Assembly (NCBI GenBank): GCA_963930655.1
Contig: OZ005609.1
Location: 11,452,501 to 11,516,500 of the forward strand
Reading direction: 5' to 3'
DNA from: Myrica gale
Lineage: Eukaryota > Streptophyta > Magnoliopsida > Fagales > Myricaceae
DNA length: 64,000 nucleotides
Under the pieces are notes generated by a model, which worked only from the letters and a program-made list of their open reading frames with translations, had not been told where the DNA came from and did no database searches. The translations under genes were made by a program, and so were the position numbers. This document shows positions 11,401 to 23,814 of the stretch, piece after piece. Position 1 is the first letter of the stretch. The number at the start of each line of letters is the position of its first letter.

Positions 11401-14400
11401 GTGCTACCTTCCTGCTCCAATTCTTAAAGAAGTGAGTGAGTTGATTTTTCCTTCATACTCACAATTCTTCTTCTGAATTTTTTTACAGCTAAAGTAGTAG
11501 TAGTGTTGTCTTGATCTAAACCTGTTTCAATTAATATTGAAGATAAGGAAACACATGAAGTATGGTGCAATGTAGCAAAAGGAAAGGGCTCATGACATAT
11601 GCTTCTTCAATAGTTTGTGCATGCCACTGCATTAACTTCGTGGATTTTGGTCTGAATAGTGGTTCATTATAATCGTTGTGATGCATGATGAACTAATTCG
11701 TTTATCCATTCTCATGCAGATGATCATTGTTGACACACCTGGAACTAATGTGATTCTTCAGAGGCAACAACGCCTAACGGAGGAATTTGTGCCCCGTGCA
11801 GATCTGGTTCTTTTCGTTATATCTGCAGATCGTCCATTGACTCAAAGTGAGGTAGGATTAGGTGCACTTATCAATTTGGCTTAGCTTGCTACTCCAATGC
11901 CTTCTGTCTTTCTGTAAAAACAATGACTTGCCACAGCTGTGGCTCATACTCCTTGGTATGCCAATATGATTAGTGTTTCCTGATCTTGCAGTTTATATTG
12001 TATCATCTGGAGAAGTCCAGATGTATCTGTACGAATTTAGTGTTGCTTTGCTTTATATGATCGTTTGTATATACTTTGCCTTTTACAGAAGCTATCTTAA
12101 AGGAAAGATGGATTCCTATTTTTTGCAATACATTTATTAAAAGCATTGTGTACACTAAAGCTGATTTCAAAATCACTATTTGTATTATCTTCCAGGTTGC
12201 ATTTCTTCGTTATACTCAGCAGTGGAAGAAGAAAGTTGTGTTTGTCTTGAATAAATCTGACCTCTATCAGACACCGCAAGAGGTTTAATTATGTTTTATC
12301 TTTCGGTATTCATCGCTGATTTTATCTTAGATTATCTTCTTTTCATAATCTACTAGAGCTCTTCAATCACCTTTTCTTCTTGCCATTAACTAGTTGCATA
12401 TTTTTATACAGCTTGAGGAAGCCATATCATTCATAAAGGAGAATGCTCAGAAGTTGCTAAATTCTGAACAAGTGACGTTATATCCTGTGTCTGCACGATC
12501 TGCTCTTGAAGCAAAACTTTCTGCTTCCTTTGACTCTGAAAGGAAACATGGGGATATATCTATGGTTGATTCTCGAGGGAGAACCAGGAACTTCTTGGAA
12601 CTTGAAAACTACTTGTATAGTTTCTTAGATGGTTCAACAGATGCTGGAACAGAGAGGATGAAGCTTAAACTTGGAACACCCCTTCGAATTGCAGAACGAC
12701 TACTTTCTGCTTGTGGAACTCTTGTTCAAGAGGACTGCCAATATGCCAAGCAGGATTTGGCATCCGTAAATGATATAGTTGCTAGCACAAAAGATTATGC
12801 GGTGAAGTTGGAGAGCGAGAGCATCTCTTGGAGAAGGAGAACTTTATCCCTGGTATTTACCCTTTCTTGAGGAAGAAATAGCTTGGTGGTACAGATTTTA
12901 GATCGTGTTTATGAACTTTACAGTTTGTAATCGCAGATTGGTACTACAAAATCACGTGTTCTGGAGCTTATAGAAGCTACTCTTCAGCTATCCAATCTTG
13001 ACCTTGTCACTTCTTATGTTTTCAAAGGGGAAAAATCGGGCACAATGCCTGCCACCTCAAGGATCCAAAATGAGATTATTGGTCCTGCACTCTTGGATGC
13101 ACAAGTAAGTTGATGATTTGGCACAAAGCGACTTTCTGGTTGGGTGCTATAGTCCGCCATGAACTGGTTTTTCAGTCCTGAAATCATTCTGTTTTAATCA
13201 TACAGTAATTATGCTCATAGTACTTAAGTCAGGAGGCGTGAATAGAAACTGCATCTTTTATCAGTTACAATTTGAAGATTTGCTAAAGCTTACTTTTCTC
13301 TGCCAATAAGTCTTCTCATAAGTTTAGGCACTGCATCTTCCTTGGAGCTAGTCTGCATTGACTAGTCAATTGATAGTTAGTAGTAATATTTTCTTGGCAT
13401 GCAGAAACTTCTGGGAGAATATGTCACATGGTTACAATCAAGCAATGCCCATGAGGGGAGTCTTTACAAGGATTCTTTTGCAACACAATGGCCTCCAAGT
13501 GTCTATCCAAATACTCAGGTGCATTTGGAGACCTACGAGTTGCTGAAAAAGCTGGATAGAATCAGCTTGAGAGTAATAGAGAACTGCAATGCCAGTGCTG
13601 CTTCCAAACTGTTCGAGCAAGAAATACGCGAAGTGGTGAGTTCAAAAGTCTTCAGGATTATGAGTAGCACTTAACATTCTTCAGCCAGAAAATGGAAATG
13701 ATGTGGTTTGGGGCTGTTAGTGCCCGTAACCAAATTATTATTTTTTGTGAAGTACAGAATGAACCATTTTAGTTCGTTCTTGGTAGGATAATCAGTATTG
13801 AACTAATGTGGAGGCTGTCTTCAATGCTATTTCATCCTTGATTCTTTTGGACAGCCAAAAAGCGTTGTCAAATTTGTGACTATCTATTCATCCCAATATG
13901 TTTAACATGATGTGAAATACATGCTCATTTGTTTCAGTTCTTGGGGACTTTTGGAGGTCTGGGAGCAGCTGGTTTGTCTGCTTCACTTCTGACATCTGTT
14001 TTGCCTACTACTTTGGAAGATATTCTGGCTCTTGGCCTTTGTTCTGCTGGCGGGTGATGTTCTTCTTCCATCTTATTCTTTCATTGTGCATGTTTGTGTG
14101 ATTCTTTCTTATCACGGGAGCCTTTATAGTCATTAACCTCCTGGACTTGAGAGATATCTGTAGGAGACTGTTGAGCTAAGTTTTGATGTGTTGATTTATT
14201 GGTAGTCCATTTGACTAGAGCCTTCAGCTCTATGGCTTTCTTCGGGATAAAGAAAGAAAGAAAGGAAAAACTAAGGCGCCATCATTTCCACTTCACATAC
14301 ATCATAATTGGCTGGTTACTGCGACCAAAAGTCATTTGATGGTATACGATTAGCTGGCATTTTGTTGATCTGAGTCTAATATGTGTTTCCAACAGAATGG

Positions 14401-14900
14401 AAAGGATAAAAAATGGCATCTCTCATCCTCTCTCCCTTTCTCTCTGGCACGCCACCCTTTGCAATTTCCCGTGCACTTTTCGTGTTTACTTTTATCATAC
14501 ATATTTGATGGCAGAGGCTCTTAGGTCATTACAAAATAATTGTGCTTTTACAAGTTATGGTTTGGATTCTTTGGATTGTTTGGAGTATCGTCCTAACCCT
14601 TTGTTTCTGGATAGGTTATTAGCCATCTCAGGCTTCCCATCTCGTAGACAAGGGATGGTAGACAAGGTGAGAAGAATCGCAGATGCCTTGGCCAGTGAAC
14701 TTGATGAGGCCATGCAGAAGGATCTCTTGGAAGCAATCAATAATATTGAGAACTTTGTGAAAATAGTTGCCAGACCCTACCAAGATGCAGCACAGCACAG
14801 ACTAGACAAACTCTTGGCCATTCAACATGAATTATTGGATGTTGGGAAAGAAATCCAAAAACTAAACAGCGAAATTGAAAACCTCCATATATCATCATGA
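8432..14900 (+). CDS. FZL: FZL, chloroplast dynamin-like (FZO-like) GTPase
   Basis: FZL is a mitofusin-like GTPase of chloroplast membranes; in Arabidopsis it shapes thylakoids and chloroplasts. The exons are 8432-8924, 9652-10205, 10317-10385, 11234-11431, 11720-11851, 12196-12282, 12412-12852, 12937-13104, 13405-13635, 13938-14053 and 14615-14900. They join in phase to 2775 nt (924 aa), close to the family length of about 910. Residues 1-60 are Ser/Thr/Pro-rich like a plastid transit peptide, and about 60-330 resemble the thiamine-phosphate synthase-like fold known in FZL. G motifs are seen: GEFNSGKS (373-380), DTPG (443-446) and NKSD (501-504). A Gly/Ala/Leu-rich hydrophobic stretch at about 792-836 is the likely membrane anchor, and the C-terminal 90 residues form a coiled coil. 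All G motifs are intact. The first Met opens a frame that begins with the transit peptide. Confidence 0.95.
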
Positions 14901-15814
14901 CATCTGAAAATTCTGCTGGCTTTCATGGTTGGTAGCCAACTCAAGAAGGCACCAGGCCTTTTACTTCATGTGCTGTTTTGGGGTAACAATGGTCGAATAT
15001 GATAATGTATCGAAGTGAGAAAAATTTCTCATCTAATCTGCAATCTTCTATCTGAGCTGATTCTTTTTTGTTGATAAGTCTATCTGAGCTGATTCTATAG
15101 AACACTTATGAAATTTATCAGCATTTACATTAATTCAAAATGGTCTGACAATGCCATACCTGCTCGTGACCTTCCACAGAGAATCTCATTCATTTGTAAC
15201 TAAAACATATGTTATGCTCTTTCTGCTTTATTGAGGTTCAATATAGGCAAATAGCCAGTATTCTAACCTTTCAGGTCTATTGTCCATAAGTTTGGGATGT
15301 TAAGAAATTATAGCTTCTTCTCTTTCTCCTTTGTTTATGCTAGTGGACCACTTTCCTCTGAAGTGGTTTTCCATTAAATATCAACCTCTTCTAAGAATCA
15401 ATGTATTTATGTCCTGCCCTAAATAGAAACCTAAGCATATACCTTCATCACAAGTTTAGGTAAGGACGAAGTTATGCTCACTAAGAATATTTATGTTACT
15501 AATCATAGTAATAACAGAAAATGCAATACCCATAACCATGAGTGCTAGTTGAGATTCGAAGGAATGTCAGTGACACCATTTGGAAAGTTGGCTTCTTCAA
15601 TGATTTCAACTTTCTCTCACCCATTGGCAGCATGACAGCATGGTTTCAGCTTAATCATATATTAGTTCACATATATATATATATATATTCACCTCAATCT
15701 GACAGAAAATTCAGAAGAAAAGAAGGAACAAAGGAGGTCAAAAGGTATTGGATTAGTGCGCCTTGTTTAACATGTATGGATAAAGCCACGAGATGATTCC
15801 ATCATCTTTTTTAG
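14901..15814. other. FZL 3' flank; no gene seen
   Basis: The stretch is AT-rich and contains an (AT)n microsatellite at 15669-15689. The open frame at 15542-15796 runs through the microsatellite and is not protein-like. Confidence 0.5.
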
Positions 15815-15823
15815 TAAATGTTT

Positions 15824-16809
15824 GGCTTAATTATTTTAACAGGTCTACGTGGTATCTGACTTTTATAAATTAATTCTCTTGATATGATTTTTAACAAAAT
15901 GATTCATGTGATATGTTTTAGAGATAAATAAGTCCCGTTACCCAACTAATAGGAGGGTGTTTATTTGTCCTATACATGCCACGTCAATACTATTCACGTA
16001 TTGACACCTGTTTTTTTTTTTAAAAATTAAAAATTAGAAGCCGCCTCTACTTCCACGTCAATTACCTGGGCCACACCGACGATAACAGCCATAAAACTTT
16101 ACCCCCAAATCGACCAGTTGGAGCAAGACTTCTTCTGACTGCATGAACACAGACCAGTTTGATTGATGGGTGAGTTTGGATCAAACGTTTGTTTCGACTC
16201 ATTTTTGCACAGTTCCAACCCAAGTTTTGTTTTTGACTCTTTTGTTTGGTACCCTGGAGATTCTTATGACCGATTCCTTTGGGATTGAACCCTTAGTACT
16301 CACCGAAAAACACCAGCAATCCTTATAAGATGGAACTTTCTCTTTGTTGTGATTCAGACATTGGCTGGTTTTAGCCTTTTAATATTAGCATTTTTCAAGA
16401 AAAAAAAAATGGAACTTTCTGCAGAGAATAAAATGGTGAAATTTGGGGGCTGGAGATGTCGCAGGGGGGCTCGCAATTAGGGTTCGAAGAAGTTGGGGAA
16501 ATTAGGGAGGAAAAATGGGAGGTGGCTGGTTATCGAGAAAGAAAGTTTTAAGTTTGTTTTTTGTTTTAACATTACAAGGGTAATTGACGTGGAAGTTGAG
16601 GTTGTTTTTTTTTTTTAAAGATGTCAACACGTGATTTGTGTTGTCGTGACATGTATATGATATCTAAAAACTCTTCCATTAATTAGATAACTACAATTGG
16701 ACTTATATATCTTTAAAATATACTACAGAGACTATTTTGTTGAAAATCATATCACATGAAATAATTTGTAAAAATCGGATACCACAGGGACCAATACAGT
16801 AATTAAATT
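15824..16809. mobile_element. Mutator-type non-autonomous element, long TIRs, 9-bp TSD
   Basis: Long inverted repeats of about 240 bp (15824-16065 and 16580-16809) match along their length; for example, ACGTGGTATCTGAC on the left pairs with the complement of a GTGGTATCCGAT copy on the right. The element is flanked by an exact 9-bp direct repeat TAAATGTTT (15815-15823 and 16810-16818), the length made by Mutator transposases. The 500-bp interior has no transposase. It includes a more GC-rich stretch (about 16430-16530), which could be a captured fragment of host DNA. The arms have diverged at many sites, although the target duplication is intact. Confidence 0.8.
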
Positions 16810-16818
16810 TAAATGTTT

Positions 16819-17766
16819 CAAAGCAGAAATAAATAGACTAATAAACAACCTAAAAAAGAAAGATAACGAGTCGGGTATCATTTTTTTGGGCACAAGGAAG
16901 ACCCCATGATATAAAGAAGCCCTTTTTTCTTAGTTTGTAAGCGTCTCACTTTTAAGCCGTTGCGTAATATAAATTAACAATAAGTTTAAAAGGAATTGTA
17001 GGAGCAAATTTGATGGTTAGGGATTGAGTTTGTTGTACAAGAGGAACATATTCTTCTAAGCTCACTTAAAACTTGACACCTATTTTCTTGAACAAATAAA
17101 TTCAAAAGGGATTGTCACTTATACATAAAGAACAGACAAAAAAATGGGTTAATTAAGAAGCTTTTAGTCTTCTTTTGAAATAGACATGTATATGGGTTTC
17201 TATATCTACTACAATACATATTGGATACGGTAGGAAGTTACGCATGTTGTTTGTTGCATTAACTTTTCTCAATGTTTAATGTTGCAAAGTTAGACATGAA
17301 ATATACTTTAACTAAATATTAGGGGAAACATGTCTCAATGATAAGACCAGCTATGTTGCCTTGAATCCTTAAATTATAAAAATTCATCAATATGAGCCTC
17401 TGATGAATGATGAATATATCTCATTGTACGATTTTGACTGTTGGATGTAATCAAAGATCACATATTAAAGAATTTTGATAATTCGAGAGTCTTACGTGAC
17501 AAACTTGATAGTTTAAACTTACGAATAACCTAATTTCATAGTTCAGGGGCAGAAATTGACTTTTTGCAAATATTAGGTGCGTATAGTTCTGTTCTATATA
17601 TAGAAGACTATTCTAAAGGGCAATTAATATTTTCAATTTACAAGAAATCCCTAAAAAAATCTCGGGATAATTTTAGTCAAGGTTCTGGTCATCTGTTAAC
17701 TTCCTAATTGTGAGGATTCGCATTTCATTTCGATTTGTTAGCAGGGCCAAAGAGTGGAGATATTTT
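16819..17766. other. AT-rich spacer; no gene seen
   Basis: Open frames are short and have no recognisable protein features. No further repeats with clear ends were found. Confidence 0.5.
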
Positions 17767-17990
17767 GGACGTGTTCGTTTTGAAATTTTTTTAAGAATTC
17801 GAAGAATAGTGTGAATATTTAGGTGGTGTTTGAGCTTTATTGACATGTGTATAAAAGTTGTTGAGTTGTATTGATGTGGGTAAAAAAGGTAATGTTGAGT
17901 TGTATTGGTATGCGCGTAGAGTAATGTTAGGAGTATAAATTTAGAAAATTGGATTCAAATTCTAAAATTTTTAGCCAAACGAACATGTCC
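17767..17990. mobile_element. Tourist-like MITE
   Basis: This 224-bp AT-rich element ends in GGACGTGTTCGTTTTG and, as a complement, GGACATGTTCGTTTGG, the form typical of PIF/Harbinger-related MITEs. TTT flanks both sides, but in T-rich DNA this is weak evidence for a target duplication. Confidence 0.6.
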
Positions 17991-18130
17991 TTTTTTCTCA
18001 TACCTATTAGGCTTGGACTTTTGATAGGTTTCTATGTATATAGCAAAGAATAAATATCCATTGAGTGGGCTGCACTTACAATGTGGTGGTTCACTTAGAG
18101 ATGACTCAATCTCTTCGAATGACAATACGT

Positions 18131-19018
18131 TGTTAGTTTTTTAATGTTTGCGTAATTCTGTGTCAAAATTTAAATTCAAATTGAGTTGTATTTTAAATTT
18201 GGTCAAAGTATTCAAGAGATTAAGGAGTCTTTCAAAGTTTGAAATGATAAGACGTCGTGAAGAGATAAAAACAAGGAGATGGTGATGCAAAGTCTCTAAA
18301 ACTATTTCAAAATTTGGATTTTGAAATATTTCCTTCATTTTAGAATTCTTTTTGAAATAAATCTCAACTAACTCTATAAATACATATGAGATTGATCAAG
18401 AAAATTTGAGGAGGTCATTCCAAGCTTTATTCAAATTCAAGCATCCTCCCTAGATAGAGAAAATCTTTTAGATATCCATACTCATAATCAGTTCATATTT
18501 TCTCCAGTTATCTAGATTCAATCACCATTGAAATCAACTTTCTTATGAGAGTTTGGCTGCCGGAGTTCCCAGTGTTGAAGAATAAGGACGTTCATAAAGA
18601 GTTCATAAGAAAAACCTCAGAGAGCTGAGGGTTACCAGCAAGAAGCGGGTCTAGGTTGGATTACTTAGATTATTATACCAGAGTAGTCGGAGTCAAGCAA
18701 CTGGATGTTGCCCGTGTCTGAATCACCATTGTAAGGTTTTACTTCTTAGTGAATTTTTTGTGGCCGCTAGCCCGAAGTGGTTTTTCCTTTGAAAGGTAAG
18801 TTTAAAGGTTTTCCATTTCGTCAACAAAATCGTTGTCTCTTGTGTGATTGATATTTATTTTAGTATTCCGATCCATATATATTTTGTTGATTGATTATTC
18901 AGATCTAGACTCAACAATTTTAGTATTTGTTCTAAAATTGTTATTGAATTTTTAAATAGTGGGGAAACACATATTCTACTCCTATAGGTGTTAATAGGGT
19001 CTAAACATGATTTTTTCA
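18131..19018 (+). repeat. 5' LTR of the non-coding element
   Basis: It is the left member of the LTR pair, with TG...CA termini. It is followed after two bases by the tRNA-Met type primer site. Confidence 0.85.
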
Positions 19019-20171
19019 ATTGGTATCAGAGGCTAATATCGATCATTGACCCTTTTTCTAGGTGTATTACAGTCAATTCTTATCTATGTCTCCATATTTT
19101 GATGGAAGAAATTAAGTTTTAAAATCATTAGATTAATTGACATAGTTGAGATTCTCATGCATGTATTTTTAAATATTTTCTCAATTTATGTCCGGTTTAA
19201 AATATGATTTGAAAGTAATGCCTAATGTTTATCTTTTGTGCTAGCTGAAAGAATCCTTAAATGTCTTTTGGTATATATAATCACAATGCACACCTAGGAA
19301 ACATTCTCTAACTAGATGACGTTTTTCATTAATACCTCTCAAGAATAAAAAAGTCAAAAAGAAGATTCATACTCAAAGAAAGTTGTTTCAATCCCCATAA
19401 CTAAAAAAAGGGGGAAGAAAGAAAATAAAATTATATTGGGGAATTCAATTTAGAGGGAGCAAAATTTGTATTTTCAGGTCCTAGTGGCATTGGGTTTGAC
19501 TTTCAGTCTTTTTGTTATGTTTCTCAGTTCACTAATGGTTTCATTTGACTAGCTTTGACCTCGCTCACAAATTTAAGGTCTTAAGTCTCTTTGATTATGT
19601 TTTGGTCTCACACACACATATGCAATCCACATTTTTTTATTATGGTTAAAACATTTTAGAGACATGTGACATGAAATCAATGATTATTAATTTCCATATA
19701 TGTGAGGTGATTTCATATTGATTATACATGCTATTGAGAGCTCAATTGTATGTCTGTAATTTTTATTTTTGTGTTGGCTATTCCCTTTGATGTTACTGAG
19801 ACAATGATTGCTCTTTGACTATTTGTGAGAAAAAGCGGGAGATGATAATGTAAATGAATAATTGGACTAAGGGGAGAATAGATTAAGGGGGAGCAAATAC
19901 TCTCTGATTTTAATTTGTAATTTTATTGGATATGTTGTTGTTTTGCATCAAATATTATCCAATATTTTATCTTAATTTTCCATTCTTTTCACTTGGTTGT
20001 TGAGATTTTTTTAGGAAACATATTTAATTTAGAAGACTCTTGAACACTTGTTTTGAGGTCATAGGGTTGAGTTATAATGTAAACATATTCTTGCTTTGGT
20101 GATTGGCAAGGATCTTTATCATTTTTGTTTTTGATTGTAGGTTTTGTCATGGAATCGCCAAATGGAGATTT

Positions 20172-20995
20172 TGTTAGTGTTTTAATGTTGGCGTAATTCC
20201 GTGTTAAACTTTAAATTCAAATTGAGTTATATTTTAAATTTGGTCAAAGTGTTCAAGAGATTAAGAAGTGTTTAAAAGTTTGAGAGGATAAGACAACATC
20301 AAGATGAAGAGCTAAAAAAAAGGAGTTGGCGATGCAAAGTTTCTAAAACTATTTCAAATTTTGGATTTTGAAAGATTTCCTTCATTTTAGAATTCTTTTT
20401 GAAATAAATCTCAACTAACTCTATAAATACATAAAGAAAATCTTTTAGATATCCCTACTCATAAACAGTTCATTTTTTCTCTAGTTATCTAAATTCAATC
20501 ACCATTGAAACCAACCTTTTTGTGAGAGTTTGGTTGCCGAAGTTTCCGGTGTTAAAAAAAAAAGACGTTCATGAAGAGTTCATAAAAAGAACATCATAGA
20601 GCTGAGGGTTAATAGCAGGAAGCGGGTCTAGGTTAGATTACTTAGATTATTACATCGGGGTAGTCAGAGTCAAGCAACTGAATGTTGCCCATGTCTAAAT
20701 CACCATTGTAAGATTTTACTTCTTAATGAATTTTTGGTGGCTGCTAGCCTGAAGTGGTTTTTCCTTTGAAAGATAAGTTCAAAAGTTTTCCACTTCGTCA
20801 ACAAAATCATTGTCTGTTGTGTGATTGATATTTATTTTATTATTCCGCTGCATATATATTTTGTTGATTGATTATTCAGATCTAGGCTCAACAATTTTAA
20901 GACTTGTTCTAAAATTGTAATTAAATTTTTAAATAGTGGAGAAACACCTTTTCTACCCCTATAGGTATTAATAGAGTTTAAACAGGATTTTTTCA
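20172..20995 (+). repeat. 3' LTR of the non-coding element
   Basis: It is the right member of the LTR pair. It shares the 5' LTR's start, promoter region and end, with clear divergence along its length. Confidence 0.85.
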
Positions 20996-22740
20996 CCATT
21001 CATTTCCAATCATCTAGTGCTTGTTTCTATTGGCTATAGAGTTTTCTCTACGTACGACTCAAACCATAGAAGTAGCTCTAGCCAATCCCTTTGATTGATC
21101 TGTATAACTCCCCAAGTATAAGGAACACGAAGAGCTGGTTTAACTTCAGAGCTTCGTTAATTTGTCTCTGTTTTTTTTTTATCTTTTAGTGATCAATAAG
21201 CCAAAAAAAAACTCTTCAAGAATAAAGACTCCTGAGCTTCAAAAAGGCACAGTAGTTTTATGTTAACGAACATGCTGGAGTTCAGAGATAAAAGAAAATA
21301 ATATAATATGAAATTAGTCTCAAAGCTGATATTTCAGACCCTAATTGGCAAAAGCTTGCTTTCAAAAAAGTGAGAGATCCTCAATTGGCAAACAAACGAC
21401 GCATTCTTGTTGCTTTGCTTTTACCTTCACACGCCCTTTCTTTCGGTCACTACGTCAAGAATGGAAAGCTTATGTTAGAGTACCAACTCTACTGTCTAGC
21501 AAACAAACAAGCAATGAAAAGGATGTTTGAGCAAGTGGGAGATGATTTCTCTCAATTAATTGGTTATAATTTAGTTGTACAAAGAAAAGAACCAGAAAAT
21601 ATCGCATCAATAGGAGAGGGCAATGGCGGAGGTAAAAAGCAAGCAGATGCAGTTGCTTTTCATTCTTTGGCCTTCAAGGCTCAATGGAAAACCAATGAAA
21701 ACTTGTTCAATTTCAGGAGTGTTTTACAAGCTTCATGATAATTGCAAGAAAAGTTTTGAGTGCTTAGAAGAGATTAAAGGTATATATGCTTATAATCTTA
21801 ATGCTTGGCATGAACCCATGGCCAGTAGTTCTCAATGGGTGGGTGCTGCTTTTCATACTTAATTTGACACTCAAAAATTCTACCATCTAAAATGTTCACC
21901 CTTATAAAATAACTCCCCAAAATTCTCTCTCTCAATTAAATCATCATTTTTCACTCTAAATAAATATAAAAAATTCATTTAAATCATCTCTCTTTTTCAC
22001 TTTTTCATCTAACTCAAAAACTCCAATATTTTTAGAATCAAACATCATCTAAATAAGGCCAGTTAATCCAAAGTATATAAAATCATCGGGGATTCGAGTG
22101 CTTCCCCTGTCTTAATCCAGGAAAAGCCATCTTTGAAGAATAATTAAAAACCTTGTCCTGCAAACTATCTAGTAGAACTGTCAATGAACTTCTAGTAATC
22201 TCGATTCTATGGATGGAAAACATTTTACTCATCTAGGAATTGACATTACTCATTCTGTGGGAACCAACTGTGCTTGGTTTGTTTTCTGTTGTCCGGGCAG
22301 TAACACTATCTTCCTAGGGTTTGACCCTAAGATATCAGTCTAAAATACAACAGTTGAGAGGATAGTGGAAAAGTTTAAAGCACAAACGTTTAGGACAACC
22401 AAGCAATCCCAGCCAAGACAATATCGCAGAGAATCAATTCATGTGTTTTGGTCTCTGTTTTTCGGTTTTCTGGTGTTTCCTAGCAAGGTTTCAGTTCAAA
22501 CAAGGTCGCTGTGAAACTTTCTTTCCATTCCTTTGTTTACCACGATATTTTAACCTATCGTGGAGCAAAATGGAACTTTTGACCTGCCCCACCAGTCTCA
22601 GTGTTTACCACCGACATAGGAAACTTTTGATTCAATTAAATGTTCACCTTTTCTATTTCCGCTTCCTCACTTTATAACGTGTGGCAGAGTAAAGTTGTGT
22701 AATTTCTGAATTACACAAAAAGACCCTCTCCCTCTCAGCG
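20996..22740. other. Spacer with one unrecognised ORF
   Basis: An open plus-strand frame at about 21319-21738 reads DPNWQKLAFKKVRDPQLANK and continues without a stop for about 140 codons. I do not recognise the product and see no start context or splice partners, so it may be a decayed gene piece. The rest is AT-rich and empty. Confidence 0.35.
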
Positions 22741-22747
22741 GGTCTAC

Positions 22748-22754
22748 TATAAAT
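22748..22754 (+). promoter_or_regulatory. Likely TATA box of the FAF-like gene
   Basis: TATAAAT lies about 260 bases upstream of the FAF-like start codon. It is followed by a CT-rich leader (about 22780-22860), a normal plant core promoter arrangement. Confidence 0.5.
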
Positions 22755-23010
22755 TCAGGCCACACTTCGCCTTCTCTTTAATGTCATCCAGTCCTCTTCT
22801 CAGTTCTCCCTAGCCTTCATCTCTGTCTCTCAGTCTCTTCAACCCTCCCATATTCACTTTCAGCCAAAGCACGAGGTGGGTTTTAGCTTATAAGACCCTC
22901 CTTCATCCAAATTCTGCACTATGCTATCATAAAACTCCATTCTAGACAAATATTTTAAAAAATCCTCTGTTTTCTTCTCCCTTCTTTCGAACTTCATAGT
23001 TGAACGAATC

Positions 23011-23814
23011 ATGTCCGTGAGTGTTGCTGACTCTTGTAGCTGGAGTTTCCTCCAAGCTCTGAACAAAAATTTACATTGTGCCAAAGATCAAGACACAGAA
23101 AAAGCGGAAGTATATGTACACCCTCTTGTTAAGCGCTCTTCTTCGAGGCTAAGTGAGAAAAGCCTTCAAATGTGCACAGAAAGCCTGTGCAACGAGACAG
23201 GTAGCGCTGTCATTGAAAGCGACAACGATAAAATTGAACTGCTTTCACTAGGCAGTACTGGAAATGGTCCCGTGAAGCAGGCTTCGAAATCGGATGGATT
23301 TCCGGTTCCAAAGAAGTTGAACCATTGCAGGGGTTTTCCACCACCCTTGAGTACTTCTATTAGTGGCTCAACTGGTCATGTGCAAGTTAAGCCTCACCGA
23401 GAAGGAGGTCGGCTTGTTCTGAAAGCCGTTGCAGTCCCTTCTTGTCATGGCCTGTTTCATGCTGAGCGTGGGGAAGGAAGGCTTAGGCTTCGGATGGTCC
23501 AAGAGGAAGGATCTGTGGAGGAGGAGGAGGAGGAGGATGAGGAAGTCGTTCAAGAACAGGTTGAAACTGAAGTTGGTGAAGAAGAAGCGGAAGAAGCAGG
23601 AGTTGGGAACGACGCAGACTGTGACGAGAATGACGAGCAGCCGTGTTGGGGCGAGGAGGAGGAGGAAGAAGGAAATAGGGGGAGTGGTGGTGGCCACGGG
23701 AGGGGAATGACGAAACTTCCTCGGCCTAGCAGGTGCACGGAAGGTGGGCATGGAAACAAAGTGTTACTAAATTGGGAGCCATTCTGGGTGCCTCCTTATA
23801 AGCTCTCTGCCTGA
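23011..23814 (+). CDS. FANTASTIC FOUR (FAF)-like protein
   Basis: FAF proteins are small plant-specific regulators; in Arabidopsis FAF1-4 affect shoot meristem size through the WUSCHEL/CLAVATA route. This is a single uninterrupted exon of 267 aa, and FAF genes normally lack introns. The FAF domain is at residues 109-163: FPPPLS, VKPHREGGRLVLKAVAVP and FHAERGEGRLRLR are its signature blocks. An acidic Glu/Asp tract follows (about 165-222), which is also usual in the family, then a Gly-rich piece and a WEPFWVPP tail. The Met at 23011 is the first in the frame and lies after a TATA box and leader. The protein could be FAF-like rather than one of FAF1-4 proper. Nearby genes give no hint about function. 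Confidence 0.9.
   Translation: MSVSVADSCSWSFLQALNKNLHCAKDQDTEKAEVYVHPLVKRSSSRLSEKSLQMCTESLCNETGSAVIESDNDKIELLSLGSTGNGPVKQASKSDGFPVPKKLNHCRGFPPPLSTSISGSTGHVQVKPHREGGRLVLKAVAVPSCHGLFHAERGEGRLRLRMVQEEGSVEEEEEEDEEVVQEQVETEVGEEEAEEAGVGNDADCDENDEQPCWGEEEEEEGNRGSGGGHGRGMTKLPRPSRCTEGGHGNKVLLNWEPFWVPPYKLSA

Larger units (their letters stand above)
18131..20995 (+). mobile_element. Non-coding LTR retrotransposon with both LTRs, fossil
   Basis: Two direct repeats, both starting TGTTAG and ending TTTTTTCA, lie at 18131-19018 and 20172-20995. A primer site TGGTATCAGAGGC (19021-19033) follows the left one, and purine-rich tracts such as GGGGGAGCAAA lie in the interior. A promoter-like CTCTATAAATACAT is present in each LTR. 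The 1.15-kb interior holds no gag or pol that I can recognise, so the element was non-autonomous and depended on a related copia-type element. The LTRs differ at many places, so the insertion is old. No matching 5-bp duplication is visible at the outer ends. Confidence 0.85.

Noticed and set aside
23368-23759. Long frames antisense to or overlapping the FAF-like gene
   Set aside because: They arise from the acidic GAG/GAA repeats of the real gene read on other frames.
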